Positions 31,772-41,634 of a DNA stretch of 64,000 nt are shown here, piece by piece. How positions within the stretch are numbered: the stretch's first letter is position 1; every line of letters starts with the position of its first letter. The notes below the pieces were generated by a model. That model had not been told where the DNA came from. It did no database searches and saw nothing but the letters and a program-made list of their open reading frames with translations. Origin of the DNA: Ochotona curzoniae (Eukaryota; Chordata; Mammalia; Lagomorpha; Ochotonidae); the NCBI RefSeq assembly GCF_017591425.1, contig NW_024466218.1:11050001-11114000 (forward strand), written 5' to 3'. Both the position numbers and the translations under genes were made by a program.

Positions 31772-32229
31772 GTCCGCCCGCGCCCGGGCCGTCCGGGAGC
31801 CGCGGCTTGCGCGGGGCCGGAGGAGGAGGAGAAGGAGGCCCGACCGTGTCCGCATCCCGCGTCCCTTTGTGGCCGGCGCTGCCGGGGGGCCGGGGCGCGG
31901 GAGCGCTCGGCTCGGGGTCCGGGGTCGGGGGACTCCGGGACCGCTGGACACCGCGGCGTCTGTGGTTGGCAGCTGCGGCGAGCAGTGAGTTTCCGTCCTA
32001 GTTTGACATTGAGTTAGAACCGTTTTTCTTTAGAAGACGGAAGTTTGTTTTATTGACAAAAATATCGCTAAATATGGCTTCTTGGTTCGGCCGTGCGTGG
32101 TACTTGAAGCCGCGGTGCCAGCCTGACCCTCGCCGGGTCGGCGCGACGGGGGAGGGGAGGACAGGCCGGCAGCCGGGGGCGGGGGCTTCCCGGGCGCTGC
32201 TCCGGACGAAGACCCGGCCCTGAATTGGC

Positions 32230-32261
32230 CTGTGTGTGTGTGTGCGTGTGTACGTGTGTGG
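32230..32261. repeat. (TG)n microsatellite
   Basis: TG units with CG interruptions ending in GGGGGG at the right edge of the CpG island. Confidence 0.93.
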
Positions 32262-32265
32262 GGGG

Positions 32266-32640
32266 CTGGGACGTAGCGGACTTCAGGTATTGAGGCAGCC
32301 CAAGCTGGAAAAATGAATGAATGAAAATGGCATTTCCTCGCCCAAGATCGATGCGACGCCCACTTAAAGGATTTAAATTGTGACCATTTGCATCGTCATC
32401 GCCTCCCTTACCTGGCTAGCCTTTCTAAGCGAGGGCCCTGTCCCTCTTTCCCCACTCCCTCAACTTCCCTAGTTGTGACCTTGGCCTCATTTTAAAAGCC
32501 AGAGGGCGACCAACTCCTGAAACAAACTCGCTTGACTTTTTTTTTTTTTTTTAGCAAGTGTGGGCGTTGGAGTAGGTTTTGTGATGGTGAGCTTGTGCAT
32601 GCGGGCAAGGAATGTCACCCTCATCATATACCCTCTGCAA
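32266..32640. other. Intron-like unique sequence
   Basis: Contains a T run at 32,538-32,554; nothing else recognised. Confidence 0.35.
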
Positions 32641-32644
32641 CTAA

Positions 32645-32792
32645 CACCTTGCTCTAACAGAGAACCCTGGGAGGTAGGAGGCCTTGTCCCCAAGTCATGG
32701 ATGAAGAAGTTGCCTTGAGGAGTTACAAGTTTCCAGATCAGCAAGCTAAGCGGTGGAATTGGGATGCAGCTGCGCAATTGCTCAGCCAATGC
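32645..32792 (-). mobile_element. MIR SINE
   Basis: 'ctgggaggtaggaggccttg', 'ccaagtcatggatgaagaag', 'gcaagctaagcggtggaatt' match in order the complement of the MIR core. Confidence 0.6.
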
Positions 32793-32835
32793 TGTTTAGC
32801 TCACCTGTGTGTGTACCCCACGACTGACCGGTGTG

Positions 32836-32978
32836 ATAACCACCAGCCACACGTAGCTATTTCAATTTTTTTTTTTTGAAAAATCAATTCTTCAAGCACA
32901 ACTGCCACAGTTTTTAAGTGTTCAGCTTCAAGAAATGGTCCATACCACTTACGGATAGGGCAACTTGAGTGCTGCCGA
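32836..32978. mobile_element. hAT-Charlie-type DNA transposon remnant
   Basis: 'ccaccagccacacgtagcta' near one end and 'atggtccataccacttacgg' near the other recall the inverted ends of a short hAT-Charlie family (complements of GTGGCTA-like words). The family name is not certain. Confidence 0.45.
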
Positions 32979-33084
32979 CAAGGCATGGCTTTAAGTCCTG
33001 GTATACTGTGGTGCCGTGCCTAAGCGATAGCCTTGCCTTCCTGGAGTTTGCTTTGCGCTGGGGGAGGATGTATGCGTGGCACAG

Positions 33085-33240
33085 CTGAACCTTGTTCATC
33101 CTTGTGTGGCTTGCGGATCACCTGGGTTTCTGAAAGAAATGCAGAGTGTCGGCCCCACCCCAGGTTAACTGAGTCAGTATCTACTTTGACCAGATTCCAG
33201 GTTGTTCCTGTGCACTTTGAAATCCGAGCCGCCTGTATTC
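33085..33240. mobile_element. MER5A-like DNA transposon
   Basis: 'cggatcacctgggtttctga', 'aatgcagagtgtcggcccca', 'ccaggttaactgagtcag' follow the MER5A consensus, including the GGCCCCACCCC core. Confidence 0.72.
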
Positions 33241-33375
33241 AGATAAGTGTGATAACTGGATTAATGGGCATTTTAGGGGTTGGTTTGGTGCTGCTTTTAA
33301 GCAGCAGGCTGCTGGACTCTGGGGAGCCCTCACCAGTTATGCAAATACTTGTTAAATGCCTGGCTTCCTCCATGG

Positions 33376-33497
33376 AATTCGAACTTTATGAGGGCAGAGA
33401 TTGTGGCTTCTTGTTCCAGCTATGTATCCCCAGAGACTTTCCATGTGTGCTAAGCATTAGGCACTCAATAGATGCTTGTTGAATGAATGAATGAGCA
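33376..33497 (+). mobile_element. L2 3' end
   Basis: 'ctttatgagggcagagattg', 'agctatgtatccccagagac', 'aggcactcaatagatgcttg' then TTGAATGAATGAATGA, the canonical sense L2 3' terminus. Confidence 0.85.
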
Positions 33498-34375
33498 TGC
33501 TGGGATAATGAAAATTTGTTGATTCCAAGGCATCTGAAGGGAGGTAGTTCTCATGGCATCAGGTGGGAGCATGGGACCAAAGTCAAGATGAAGCTGTATC
33601 TGTTTGTGGATTTTCATGGAAGCTTTACCCTGCCTGGAGTTTTGCTTCTGGCTCCCTGCATGTCCTGATTCTCTAATAATATAAAACAATATTAATAACT
33701 TTGAACTATATATATTGTCTTCTCTGCAACTTTTCTAAAAGAATTAAATTCTAGGCCTTATTTGGAATTTACGTAGTTTTTTCATTAATATTCTCTTTTC
33801 ATCCCAAAGATCTAGTCCAAGGTATAAACACTGGAGTGTGGCATCATATCTCCATGATGTTTGGTTTGTAACTGTTTCTCATTGTCTCTTTGTTTTCCTT
33901 GCCTTGACTTTGTAGCCTGGAGGAATACTGTCCTGGTGTGTTTTGGTGGCTCAGCTTTCCATTGATCATATGGGATCATCTCACACTGAGAAAAGGCTCT
34001 TACGCTCAAAGTAAGGCCGCAGCTGGAACAGCCCAATTTTGGCTTTCTTCTATTTGTTTATGTAATGCATATGTCTATTTTCTTACGTAACAACATGCAA
34101 CTTTAGTGCTTTGTTGTCAGTAACAGATTTCTTGCATAGAGTTTCTGATTAGTAGAGTTGGTTGAGATGCAGAAGTGTTACAGTATTGCAGTTGTGAACC
34201 ACTGTTTTAAAATATGCTGAGTTTGTGTGTTTAAACAGTGACTGTAGAGCTAGACTGAGGAGGAAGGAAAAGGGAGAGAACAGATAAAAAGACAGGCCAA
34301 AGAGTGACTGTGGTGAAGAGGAATGACAGATAATGGAAAGAGCGGGACAGCTTCCTGGAAGAGAGTCATGAGTAA
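33498..34375. other. Intron-like unique sequence, 880 bp
   Basis: No CSINE. No exon with convincing splice sites seen. Confidence 0.35.
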
Positions 34376-34640
34376 ATACTGTTTGTTCATTTATTCAGTT
34401 AACATTTATTGACTGGTTAAGGTGTGCCAGCCCCAGTGCTAGAGACTCAAGATGATTGGGTAATGGACAGCACTAAGCAAATAAGTGTGCAGCTAAGTAT
34501 GCACATGTCAATTATAGCTCCGAGAAGTGCTGTAAAAGGGCGTTAGAGGGTGCATGCTGCTTTTGGTTAGCTGGGTTGGTGAGGAAAACTTCTGTGAATC
34601 AGTTAATATTTGAACTCCTGTGACCCTGACTTAAACATTT
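34376..34640 (-). mobile_element. L2 3' end
   Basis: 'tttattcagttaacatttat', 'ggtgtgccagccccagtgct', 'gaagtgctgtaaaaggg' follow the complement of the L2 3' region. Confidence 0.75.
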
Positions 34641-34647
34641 TTAAGAA

Positions 34648-34945
34648 ATTATTTTTATTTTACTTTTATTTGTAAAGCAGACACACATACACTTCTTACG
34701 TCTGCTTTGTTCACTTCTCATGCCTGCAACAGCCGAGGCTACCAGATGGGAACCAGGAGCCTGTCCTCGTTCCTGGTCTCCTGTGGGACTTGCAGGGATC
34801 CAGGTAGTCTAGCTATCACGTGCTACCTTTCACGTGCAGATTAGTTTGGAATTGGATTGGAAGTGGAGCAGCTGTTTGAACCAGGCACTCCGGTATGTGT
34901 GGTCATCCCAGTGACTGCTGCACCACGTGCCTGCCATCCCTGGCT
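34648..34945 (-). mobile_element. CSINE, old copy
   Basis: 'tttatttgtaaagcagacac', 'cgaggctaccagatgggaac', 'ggaagtggagcagctgtttg', 'ctgctgcaccacgtgcctgc'. It is the first CSINE to the right of the CpG island. Confidence 0.78.
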
Positions 34946-35088
34946 TTGCAGATCTTCCGTTGCTGCCTCACACTGCTTACCTGTCCCTGATTTCACTACA
35001 TACACCTGGCTCTTTCTCTACAGGTGCTGTGCATATTTCTGGCTGTCGTTATGAGTTTGCCATTCTAAGAGGACCCCTCCTCACTTGA

Positions 35089-35395
35089 CTTTTTTTTTTA
35101 ATTTAATATGTTTATCTTGAATTTTGAATTATGTGGTACATTTTTGTATAGGCTGGGATTCCCCCCAAACTCCAACCCCCCATGAGATTTTTGCCATTTT
35201 GTTACAATAGTGTAGTCCTTCGTAAGGAATCATGGTTCTATCAGTCTTTTATTTAAGTGTACCCTGACATTGTTGGTACAGACAATGTCAGACAGTCCAG
35301 CATCCCATTGTCTATACACATGTCCAACAGTTTCATTGGGATTCCATCTTTCGTCTGGATGCAGGGATGCATGTTCCATTATATCCCCACGTCTG
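35089..35395 (-). mobile_element. Lagomorph L1 3' UTR, 5'-truncated
   Basis: Reading the minus strand gives a G-rich GGGGGGTTGGAGTTTGGGGGG tract followed by a short A-rich end and poly(A), after a block shared with 53,221-53,442 (complement 'agtgtagtccttcgtaagg'). It matches the rabbit L1 3' UTR as I remember it. Confidence 0.78.
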
Positions 35396-35439
35396 AAGTG
35401 CTACCACTTTAAAATTTACTCATATTCCATCTCCTTTAT

Positions 35440-35545
35440 GAAGCCTTTCGTTGTCACTCTACTTGAGTGTATGGTGTCTGAGGGTGGGGATAATACTTTA
35501 CATTTGTATCAGTGGGTCCTCACTTAGTCCAGCACAAAGGGAGAG
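35440..35545 (+). mobile_element. L2 fragment
   Basis: 'atctcctttatgaagccttt', 'tgtctgagggtggggataat', 'cttagtccagcacaaaggg' fit the L2 3' region; diverged. Confidence 0.5.
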
Positions 35546-35621
35546 TTAATGTAACATCATTCTGAAGTGTTCATATTTGGGCGATTATCCTTAGAACAGT
35601 GAGTGGAGGTCCCTTTTTAAA

Positions 35622-35939
35622 AAAATTTTAAAGATTGATTTATTTTTGCATTAAAGTCAAAGTTAGAGACAGGGACAGACCTTCTATCTGTTGGCTCATT
35701 TCCCAAATGGCTGCAGCATCCAGAGGAGGGCTGGTCTGAAGCTGAGAGCTGGGAGTTCCTTCTAGGTCTCCCGTGTGGGTGCAGGGTTTCAAGTACTTGG
35801 GCCATCCTCTGCTGCTTTCCCAGGCTGTTAGCAGAAAGCTGGATCACAAGTGGAGCAGCTGGAGTTTGAACCAGCACCCATATGGGACATAGGAGCTGCA
35901 GGCAGAAGATTAGAATGCTATGCCATGGTGCCAGCCCCA
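35622..35939 (-). mobile_element. CSINE, full length
   Basis: 'ttaaagattgatttattttt', 'ctgctgctttcccaggctgt', 'aaccagcacccatatgggac', head complement ending 'tggtgccagcccca'. Confidence 0.9.
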
Positions 35940-36059
35940 GTTTTTTTGGTTTTCCTTTAATTAAACACTTTAGTGTGAGATAATCATAGAACCATTTGCA
36001 GTTGTATGAAATGATTCAGAAAGATAACATGCACCTGTTGCCCCCAGTGGGCTCCTCTT

Positions 36060-36665
36060 GTAAAAGTATAGGATTATATCACACCTATGATCGTGACAGA
36101 TATGATACAAAACATTTCTGGCTCTGTAAAGTTTCCTCCTGCTGATCTTTCAATGGTTCTGCCTCCCTCTTCTGTCTGCTTAAAAACCCTGGTAAACACT
36201 AATCTGTTGCCCATTTCTATAATTCTGTCGTTTCAAGAATGTTTTATGAGTGGAAACAGACAGCAAGTACCTTTTGGAATTGGCTGCTTTATTCAGCATG
36301 ATTTTCTAAAGATTCATCCAGGTTGCACTTAACAGTAGTTGCTTCCTTTTTGTTGCTGGGTGGTAGTTCATAGTATGGATGTACTTTTATGATTCTTTTT
36401 ACTGTTCATTCATTGGACATCTGGCTGTTTCCAATTTGGGGATATTAAAAATAAAGCTGCTGTAAACATTCATGAACAGTTTCCTGTGTGATAGTTACTT
36501 TAGTTTCTAAAGAAGCTGTCAAGCTCTTTGTAGAGTAGCTGTAATGTTTTGTATTTTTACCAGTAGTGTGTGATTGATATTTCCTCTGCATGTTCATTAC
36601 ATTTGGTGTTGTCACTATTTTTTGTTTAAGGTATTGAGTGATATCTCTTTGTAATTTGTGTGTGT
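36060..36665 (-). mobile_element. Ancient L1, segment 1 (ORF2 C-terminus and 3' end)
   Basis: 'attggctgctttattcagca', 'aagattcatccaggttgcac', 'gttgctgggtggtagttcat', 'cattcattggacatctggct', 'catttggtgttgtcactatt' track the complement of old L1 (L1MC-ME) ORF2. It is the left end of a collinear element that runs to about 44.3 kb. Confidence 0.85.
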
Positions 36666-36679
36666 GATTTTAAAATAAG

Positions 36680-36888
36680 GATGTTTTGAGATGTAATTCA
36701 CTCCCCGTGTTAGCCACCAGGGCTGGGCATGTTGCAGTTGGGAGGCAGGAGCTTCTTCCAGTTTTACCATGGATGTGCTGGGGCCTGAGCACTTGGGCGA
36801 TCTGCTGCTGCTTTTGTAGTGTAGGCGCGTTAGCAGGGAGCTGCATCAGAAATGGAGCAGCTGAATTCAGACTGGCTACATGATAAAT
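36680..36888 (-). mobile_element. CSINE, old partial copy
   Basis: 'gggaggcaggagcttcttcc', 'cctgagcacttgggcgatct', 'gcagggagctgcatcagaaa'; tail missing. Confidence 0.65.
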
Positions 36889-36908
36889 CTTGAAACAGAT
36901 GGATTCTT

Positions 36909-37276
36909 TCTATTTGATTTATTTATTTTTATTTTTTTAAAGATTTATTTTATTTTTATTGGAAAGTCAGATATACAGAGAGGAGGAGAGACAGAGAGAA
37001 AGATCTTCCTTCCGATGATTCACTCTCCAAGTGACCACAAAGGCTAAAGCTGAGCCGATCCTAAGCCAGGAGCCAGGAACCTCTTCTGGGTCTCCCACGT
37101 GGGTGCAGGGTCCCAAGGGTTTGGGCCATCCTAGACTGCTTTCCCAGGCCACAAGCAGGGAGCAGGATGGGAAGTGGAGCTGCCTGGATTAGAACCTGCG
37201 CCCATATGGGATCCCGGCGTGTTCAAGGCGAGGACTTTAGCTGCTAGACCACACTGCCGGGCCCTCTATTTTATTT
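36909..37276 (-). mobile_element. CSINE, full length, left arm of an inverted pair
   Basis: Antisense copy from the T run at 36,935 to GCCGGGCCC near 37,264, with near-identical flanks TCTATTTGATTT (36,909-36,920) and TCTATTTTATTT (37,265-37,276). Another CSINE follows in the opposite orientation about 30 bp later. Confidence 0.92.
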
Positions 37277-37281
37277 TTGTG

Positions 37282-37605
37282 AAAGTTGTTTGAGGGCCCG
37301 GCGCGATGGTGCAATGGTTAAGGTCCTTGCACGCCCGGGATCCCATATGAGCGCTGGTTCTAATCCCGGCAGCTCTGCTTCCCAGCCAGCTCCCTGCCTG
37401 TGGCCTTGGAAAGCAGTCGAGGACGGCCCAAAGCTTTGGGACCCTGCACCCACGTGGGAGACCCGGAAGAGGCTCCTGACTTCGGATTGGCTCAGCTCCA
37501 GCTGTTGCGGCCTCCTGGGGACTGAATCATCGGATGGAAGATCTTCCTCTCTGTCTCTCTTCTCTGTATATCCGCATTTCCAATTAAAAAAAAAAGTTGT
37601 TTGAG
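37282..37605 (+). mobile_element. CSINE, young subfamily, 13-bp target-site duplication
   Basis: Sense copy from GGCCCGGCGCGATGG (37,295) with the GGTTAAGGTCC head variant and short poly(A) tail. Exact flanks AAAGTTGTTTGAG at 37,282-37,294 and 37,593-37,605. Confidence 0.96.
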
Positions 37606-38000
37606 TTGTTTTTGTTTTGGCTTTTTATTTATAGTGTAGAATAATCTATCAAAACTCTTAGATAATTTTGATTGAAATTTAATAGATCAGTATGAATTTA
37701 GGAAAAATTGACATCTTTACTACATTGTGTTTTCCAATCTGTGAGCACATTATGTCCCAAATTACAGGGGATAAAGCACCATTACAGGTAATATTAATGG
37801 TAAATTTTTCATAGACATTCTTTCATCAAATTGAGTAACTTTCACCTTTTTTATCTTAGACTATTTATCATCAGTGGATATTGAATTTTGTCATTTTTTG
37901 TGCGTGAATTAGTGTTCTGTGATTTTTTTTTTAGTCTATTGTGGGTTGTATTGATTTTTCTTACTTTAGAATGTTCTGTTTTATTTTTAATATTATTTAC
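37606..38000 (-). mobile_element. Ancient L1, segment 2 (ORF2 reverse transcriptase region)
   Basis: 'aatttaggaaaaattgacat' and 'tttccaatctgtgagcacat' to 'tagtctattgtgggttgtat' is the complement of the RT domain region, in the order expected after segment 1. Confidence 0.75.
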
Positions 38001-38246
38001 ATAGTTGAGTAATGCACACCCTTGTATGCCTCTGATTAGGGTGGGGACAGTCAGGTATGGAGGAAGGTGGGTGGTGCAAATGTTTCAGGTTTTTTTTTTC
38101 TTCCTATATCTACAGGATGGAGAGGGCAGTAAGATGGCCCCTGCTTGCTGTCAGATTGCATCATCACTCGGGGATGGGGACGATCGTTTGATGATGCCTT
38201 AGAGATGCCAATGCGGGGAAGGATGTTTAAGGGTGTTACTTGAGTG
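38001..38246 (+). repeat. Unclassified lagomorph-type repeat, part 1
   Basis: Inserted between L1 segments 2 and 3. Aligns with 19,140-19,453 ('ttcttcctatatct', 'aagatggcccctgcttg', 'gattgcatcatc', 'gttacttgagtg'). Confidence 0.6.
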
Positions 38247-38559
38247 TTTTTTTTTTTTTTAAGATTTGTTTTTCTTGGAAAGGCAGATTAATAGAGCAAA
38301 GGGGATACAGAGAGAAAGATCTTCCATCCAATGATTCACTCTGCAAGTGGCCACATGGCTGGAGGTGAGCCGATCTGAAGCCAGGAGCCAGGAGTTTCTT
38401 ACGGGTCTCCCACATGTGTTCAGGGCCATCTTATACTGCTTTCCCAGGCCACAGGCAGGGATCTGGATGGGAGGTGGAATATTTGGGATATGAAATGGCA
38501 CACATATGGGATCCTGGTGCATGCAAGGTAGGGATCTTGCTGTTGGCCCCACTTGAGTG
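38238..38559 (-). mobile_element. CSINE with 9-bp target-site duplication
   Basis: Antisense copy between exact ACTTGAGTG repeats at 38,238-38,246 and 38,551-38,559. It splits the lagomorph-type repeat. Confidence 0.94.
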
Positions 38560-39257
38560 GTTTTGGTAGTTCTGGGGCTTTGTCGGTTTTGTTGCGTCAA
38601 CGATGAGGAAGTCTTTCCAAGGTTTGCTGGTTAATAAAGTCCACCTTAGTGCATCCACAGACCACAAGCCAGAAGAGTTATCCAACCTGTTCTGCTTTCC
38701 ATTCTCTGCTGGCCTAGATGAGCTGGCTGTCATGCCCCATCCACCGCCTGCCCTATGTTCATCTGGTTATATTGTCCACTGGACAGACATCAGCAAGTAG
38801 AAGGCCCAGTCCCTATACATACACTCCAAGGTGTGACACACGTCCTGTGATTTTCCCTGTAGCCAGGGTTTGAATTCAGCCATCTAATTGGAGAATTCCT
38901 CATGAAACTTTGCCTGGGGTGACCTCAGACTTGAGTCTTGCATGCACCAGCTAGTACAGGGCCAGAGGTTCCATATGTTACGTGTACCAGCCAGTGCACA
39001 TTCAGGTGGATGCAGCTGCCTGATCAGTTCTGCACCCTAGCCCCCCAGTGCCATCTTTTGTGCAAACTGTTAGATGCTGTGGATTAGCCCAGCTAACTCA
39101 CTACAGATTTGGTCCTCATGTATACTAGCTGCCATCTATCCCTCTTGCACATCCATGGGTGCTGTGGCTTAACTCAGCCCAACCTGCCTCCAGACCCAGC
39201 CCTGATGTATGCCAGCGGGTGCTAGTAACTTTTAAGCTTAGCTTGCCCCCAGTCCTG
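38560..39257 (+). repeat. Unclassified lagomorph-type repeat, part 2 (degenerate tandem)
   Basis: From 'gttttggtagttctggggct' onward. From about 38,940 it consists of degenerate units of about 60 bp carrying 'tgtatgccagcgggtgctag', 'cccagacctg'-like and 'gggtgctgtggcttaactca' motifs. GC-richer than the surrounding L1. Confidence 0.55.
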
Positions 39258-39496
39258 TTTTTTTTTTTTTTTTTAAGATGTATTTATTTTTATTGCAAAG
39301 TCAGATATATATAGAGAGGAGGAGAGACAAAGACCTTCCATTCGATGATTCACTCCCAAAGTGACCGCAACGGCTGGTGCTGTGCCGATCTGAAGCCAGG
39401 ATCCAGTAACTTCATCCAGGTCTCTTACACCCATATGGGATCCCAGCGTGTTCAAGGCAAGGACTTTAGCTGCTAGGCCACCACTCCGGGCCCTAG
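39258..39496 (-). mobile_element. CSINE with large internal deletion
   Basis: T run from 39,259, tail and AGACCTTCC blocks, then a jump from 'ccaggtctcttac' straight to 'acccatatgggatccc', losing about 110 bp. Head complement ends CCGGGCCC. Confidence 0.92.
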
Positions 39497-39725
39497 TCAT
39501 GGTTGTTGTGCTCATCAGTGGGAGGTAAAGCCCTGCATGGGAGTGCCCACAGTTCCCCTGCCAGTCATGTTCCCAGTCCTGCATGGTGTGCCTGCCAGGG
39601 TCATTGCCATGAAGACAGAAATGACTTACACCCAGTCTTAGTACTTGCCAGCTGGTGCTCTGTCCTAGCTTGGCTTGCTTGCACCCTTTCTGGCTTGAGA
39701 TGCAGGAGCCTAGCCTAGCCTGGTA
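39497..39725 (+). repeat. Unclassified lagomorph-type repeat, part 3
   Basis: Continues the tandem-like texture ('cccagtcttagtacttgcca', 'gctggtgctctgtcctagct') up to the next SINE. Confidence 0.45.
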
Positions 39726-39737
39726 TTGACTGATTTT

Positions 39738-40014
39738 AAAATGTTTAAAAATTTATTTTGAAAGGCAGAGAAAAGGCAAGAAAATGTGCCATCCTCTGCT
39801 TTATTCACCAGTTGTACACAGTGCTGTGACTGGGCCAGCAGCAAAACTCTAAGTCCCCTGCTTGGTTGGCAGGGACCCATGTACTTAAGCCATCACCTGC
39901 TGTTTCTTCAGGATATTGGGCTCAAGAGTGGAGCTGGGACTCCAACCCAGGCACTCTGATTCCACGTGTGGCATTGTAAGTGGCACCTTAACTGTTAGGT
40001 CAGACGTCTGACTC
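39738..40014 (-). mobile_element. CSINE, old copy
   Basis: 'tttattttgaaaggcagaga', 'gtacttaagccatcacctgc', 'tccaacccaggcactctgat', 'ccttaactgttaggtcag'. Confidence 0.78.
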
Positions 40015-40017
40015 TGA

Positions 40018-40412
40018 TTAATTTTTGATTGATGATCTTGTCATTCATTCCTAGACTAAATCTCACTTCGTCATAGTAAATGATGTTTTAAAAAATATGT
40101 GTCTGAATTTTGCTAACTAGTATTTTGTTAAGGATTTCTTTTTTGTATGCATGAGAGTTCCTAGCACTGTAGCTTTCCATTTTAGCATTGTTTAGCTGTG
40201 TCCCACAAAGTTGGATCTGTTGTGTTTTTAGTATGTTTCTTTTGAGACTTCTTCTTTGACCTGTAAATTATTGTGAAGATCTTGTCTAGATTCCAAGTGT
40301 TTAGAGACTTACCTGTTATCTTCTGTTTCTGGCTTTTGTTACTGTGTTTGGATAATGCTCTCTATGATTTCAGTTTTCTGATTCATTATCAAATTATATT
40401 AATCCCTTTTTA
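40018..40412 (-). mobile_element. Ancient L1, segment 3 (ORF2 middle)
   Basis: 'tagctgtgtcccacaaagtt', 'cttcttctttgacctgtaaa', 'gattccaagtgtttagagac' follow the complement of the ORF2 region upstream of RT. Confidence 0.75.
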
Positions 40413-40728
40413 AAAGTCTCATTCATTTGAAAGGAAGAACTAGAAAGAGAGAGAGAGAGATACCTATCTTTTGGTGTATCACAAATTGCTGCAGTGGTCA
40501 AGAGAGCCAGACTGAAGCCAGAAGCCAGGAACTCCTTTGGTGTCTCCAACGTGGGTGGCAGGGGAGAAGCACTTGGGTCATCCTTCGCTGCTTTTCCAGA
40601 CCTGTGAGTGGGGAGCTTAATCAAAAGTGGAGTAACTGGAACTAGAACCAGTTCTCAGAGTGTGCTGGGATAGCAGTTAGTGGCTTAACCCGGTGGGTTA
40701 TAATATAATATAATATCAGCCCCAGCTA
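40413..40728 (-). mobile_element. CSINE, old copy
   Basis: 'cattcatttgaaaggaagaa', 'agccaggaactcctttggtg', 'cacttgggtcatccttcgct', head complement near 40,726, with a small TAATA repeat at 40,699-40,716. Confidence 0.82.
40699..40716. repeat. (TATAA)n short repeat
   Basis: Three to four TATAA/TAATA units inside the SINE head region. Confidence 0.85.
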
Positions 40729-40730
40729 TC

Positions 40731-41057
40731 GTTTTGATTTTTTTTTTTTAAGATTTATTTATTTTTATTGGAAACTCAGATTTACAGAGAGAAGGAGAGA
40801 CAGAAAGATCTTCCAACTCTTGGTTCACTTCCCAAGTGGTCACAAGGGCCCGAACTGAGCTGATCTGAAGCCAGGAGCCTCCTCTGGGTCTCCCACCCAG
40901 GGGCAGGGTCCCAAGGCTTGGGGCCATTCTCTGTTGCTTTCCCAGGCCGCAAGCAGGGAGCTGGAGCAGCCAGCACCTGGCCGTCCTTATGGGATACCTG
41001 CACTTGCAAGATGGAGATTCAGCACTGAGCCATTGCACTGGGTCCTGATTTTGATTT
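40731..41057 (-). mobile_element. CSINE with 9-bp target-site duplication
   Basis: Antisense copy from a T run at 40,738 to the head complement ending GGGTCC; TTTTGATTT flanks at 40,732-40,740 and 41,049-41,057. Confidence 0.92.
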
Positions 41058-41593
41058 CTATGTTGATTTTGGTTTTTAAAGTTTATTGAAATTTGTGTTA
41101 TGATCCAGAATTTGATTTATATTGGTATATGTTTTGTGATCACTTTAATAGAATACATTTTCTGCTGATATTGGAGGGAGTATTTTGTAAGTACTTGTTA
41201 GATCCTTTGGCTGATGTGATTTGAGTTCTGTCTTTGCTTTTGTTCTATATATATTCCGCTAGGATGTTTTGTTTTTGTGTTTTGTTTGGGGTTTGTTTTT
41301 TTTTTTGCCAGCTTTTTAGAGAAGAGTGTTTAAATCTCCAATTACTTTTGTGGATTTATTTCTGCTTTCAGTTGTTTCAGATTTTACTTTTATATTTTGC
41401 AGGTTTGCAGTGAATGCATATTTGATGTTATGTGTTATCTTCATGGAGTATTGACCCTTCTGTCATTATATAATGTCTTCTGTAGTAATTTCCTTGCTCT
41501 GAGTTAGATTTTAACATTAGCATAACTGGTAGTGTTTTCCTTTGGTTGTGTGATCCCTCTTTTAATATTCTTTTCTTTCTTCTCCTGTTTTGT
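41058..41593 (-). mobile_element. Ancient L1, segment 4 (ORF2 endonuclease side)
   Basis: 'agagtgtttaaatctccaat', 'atttctgctttcagttgttt', 'gacccttctgtcattatata', 'gttagattttaacattagca' are the complement of ORF2 nearer its start, in the expected order. Confidence 0.8.
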
Positions 41594-41634
41594 TTTAAAG
41601 GTTGATTTATTTATTTGAATGAGAGTTAAAGAAA

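Larger units (their letters stand above)
30690..32265 (+). promoter_or_regulatory. CpG island promoter
   Basis: An abrupt 1.5-kb block of very high G+C and dense CpG in an otherwise AT-rich, CpG-poor window. It has many GC boxes, (GGC)n, no obvious TATA box and no recognised transposon. This is the classic form of a broadly active mammalian promoter. A strong splice donor on the plus strand (31,766) points to rightward transcription; weaker plus-strand GGTGAG sites lie at 31,051 and 31,321. Divergent transcription to the left is possible, but I see no equally good minus-strand donor. The gene served is unknown. Confidence 0.9.

Noticed and set aside
31631..32017. 128-codon plus-strand frame over exon 1
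   Set aside because: Starts at GTG, reads straight through the strong splice donor at 31,766, and is R/G/A-rich low complexity.
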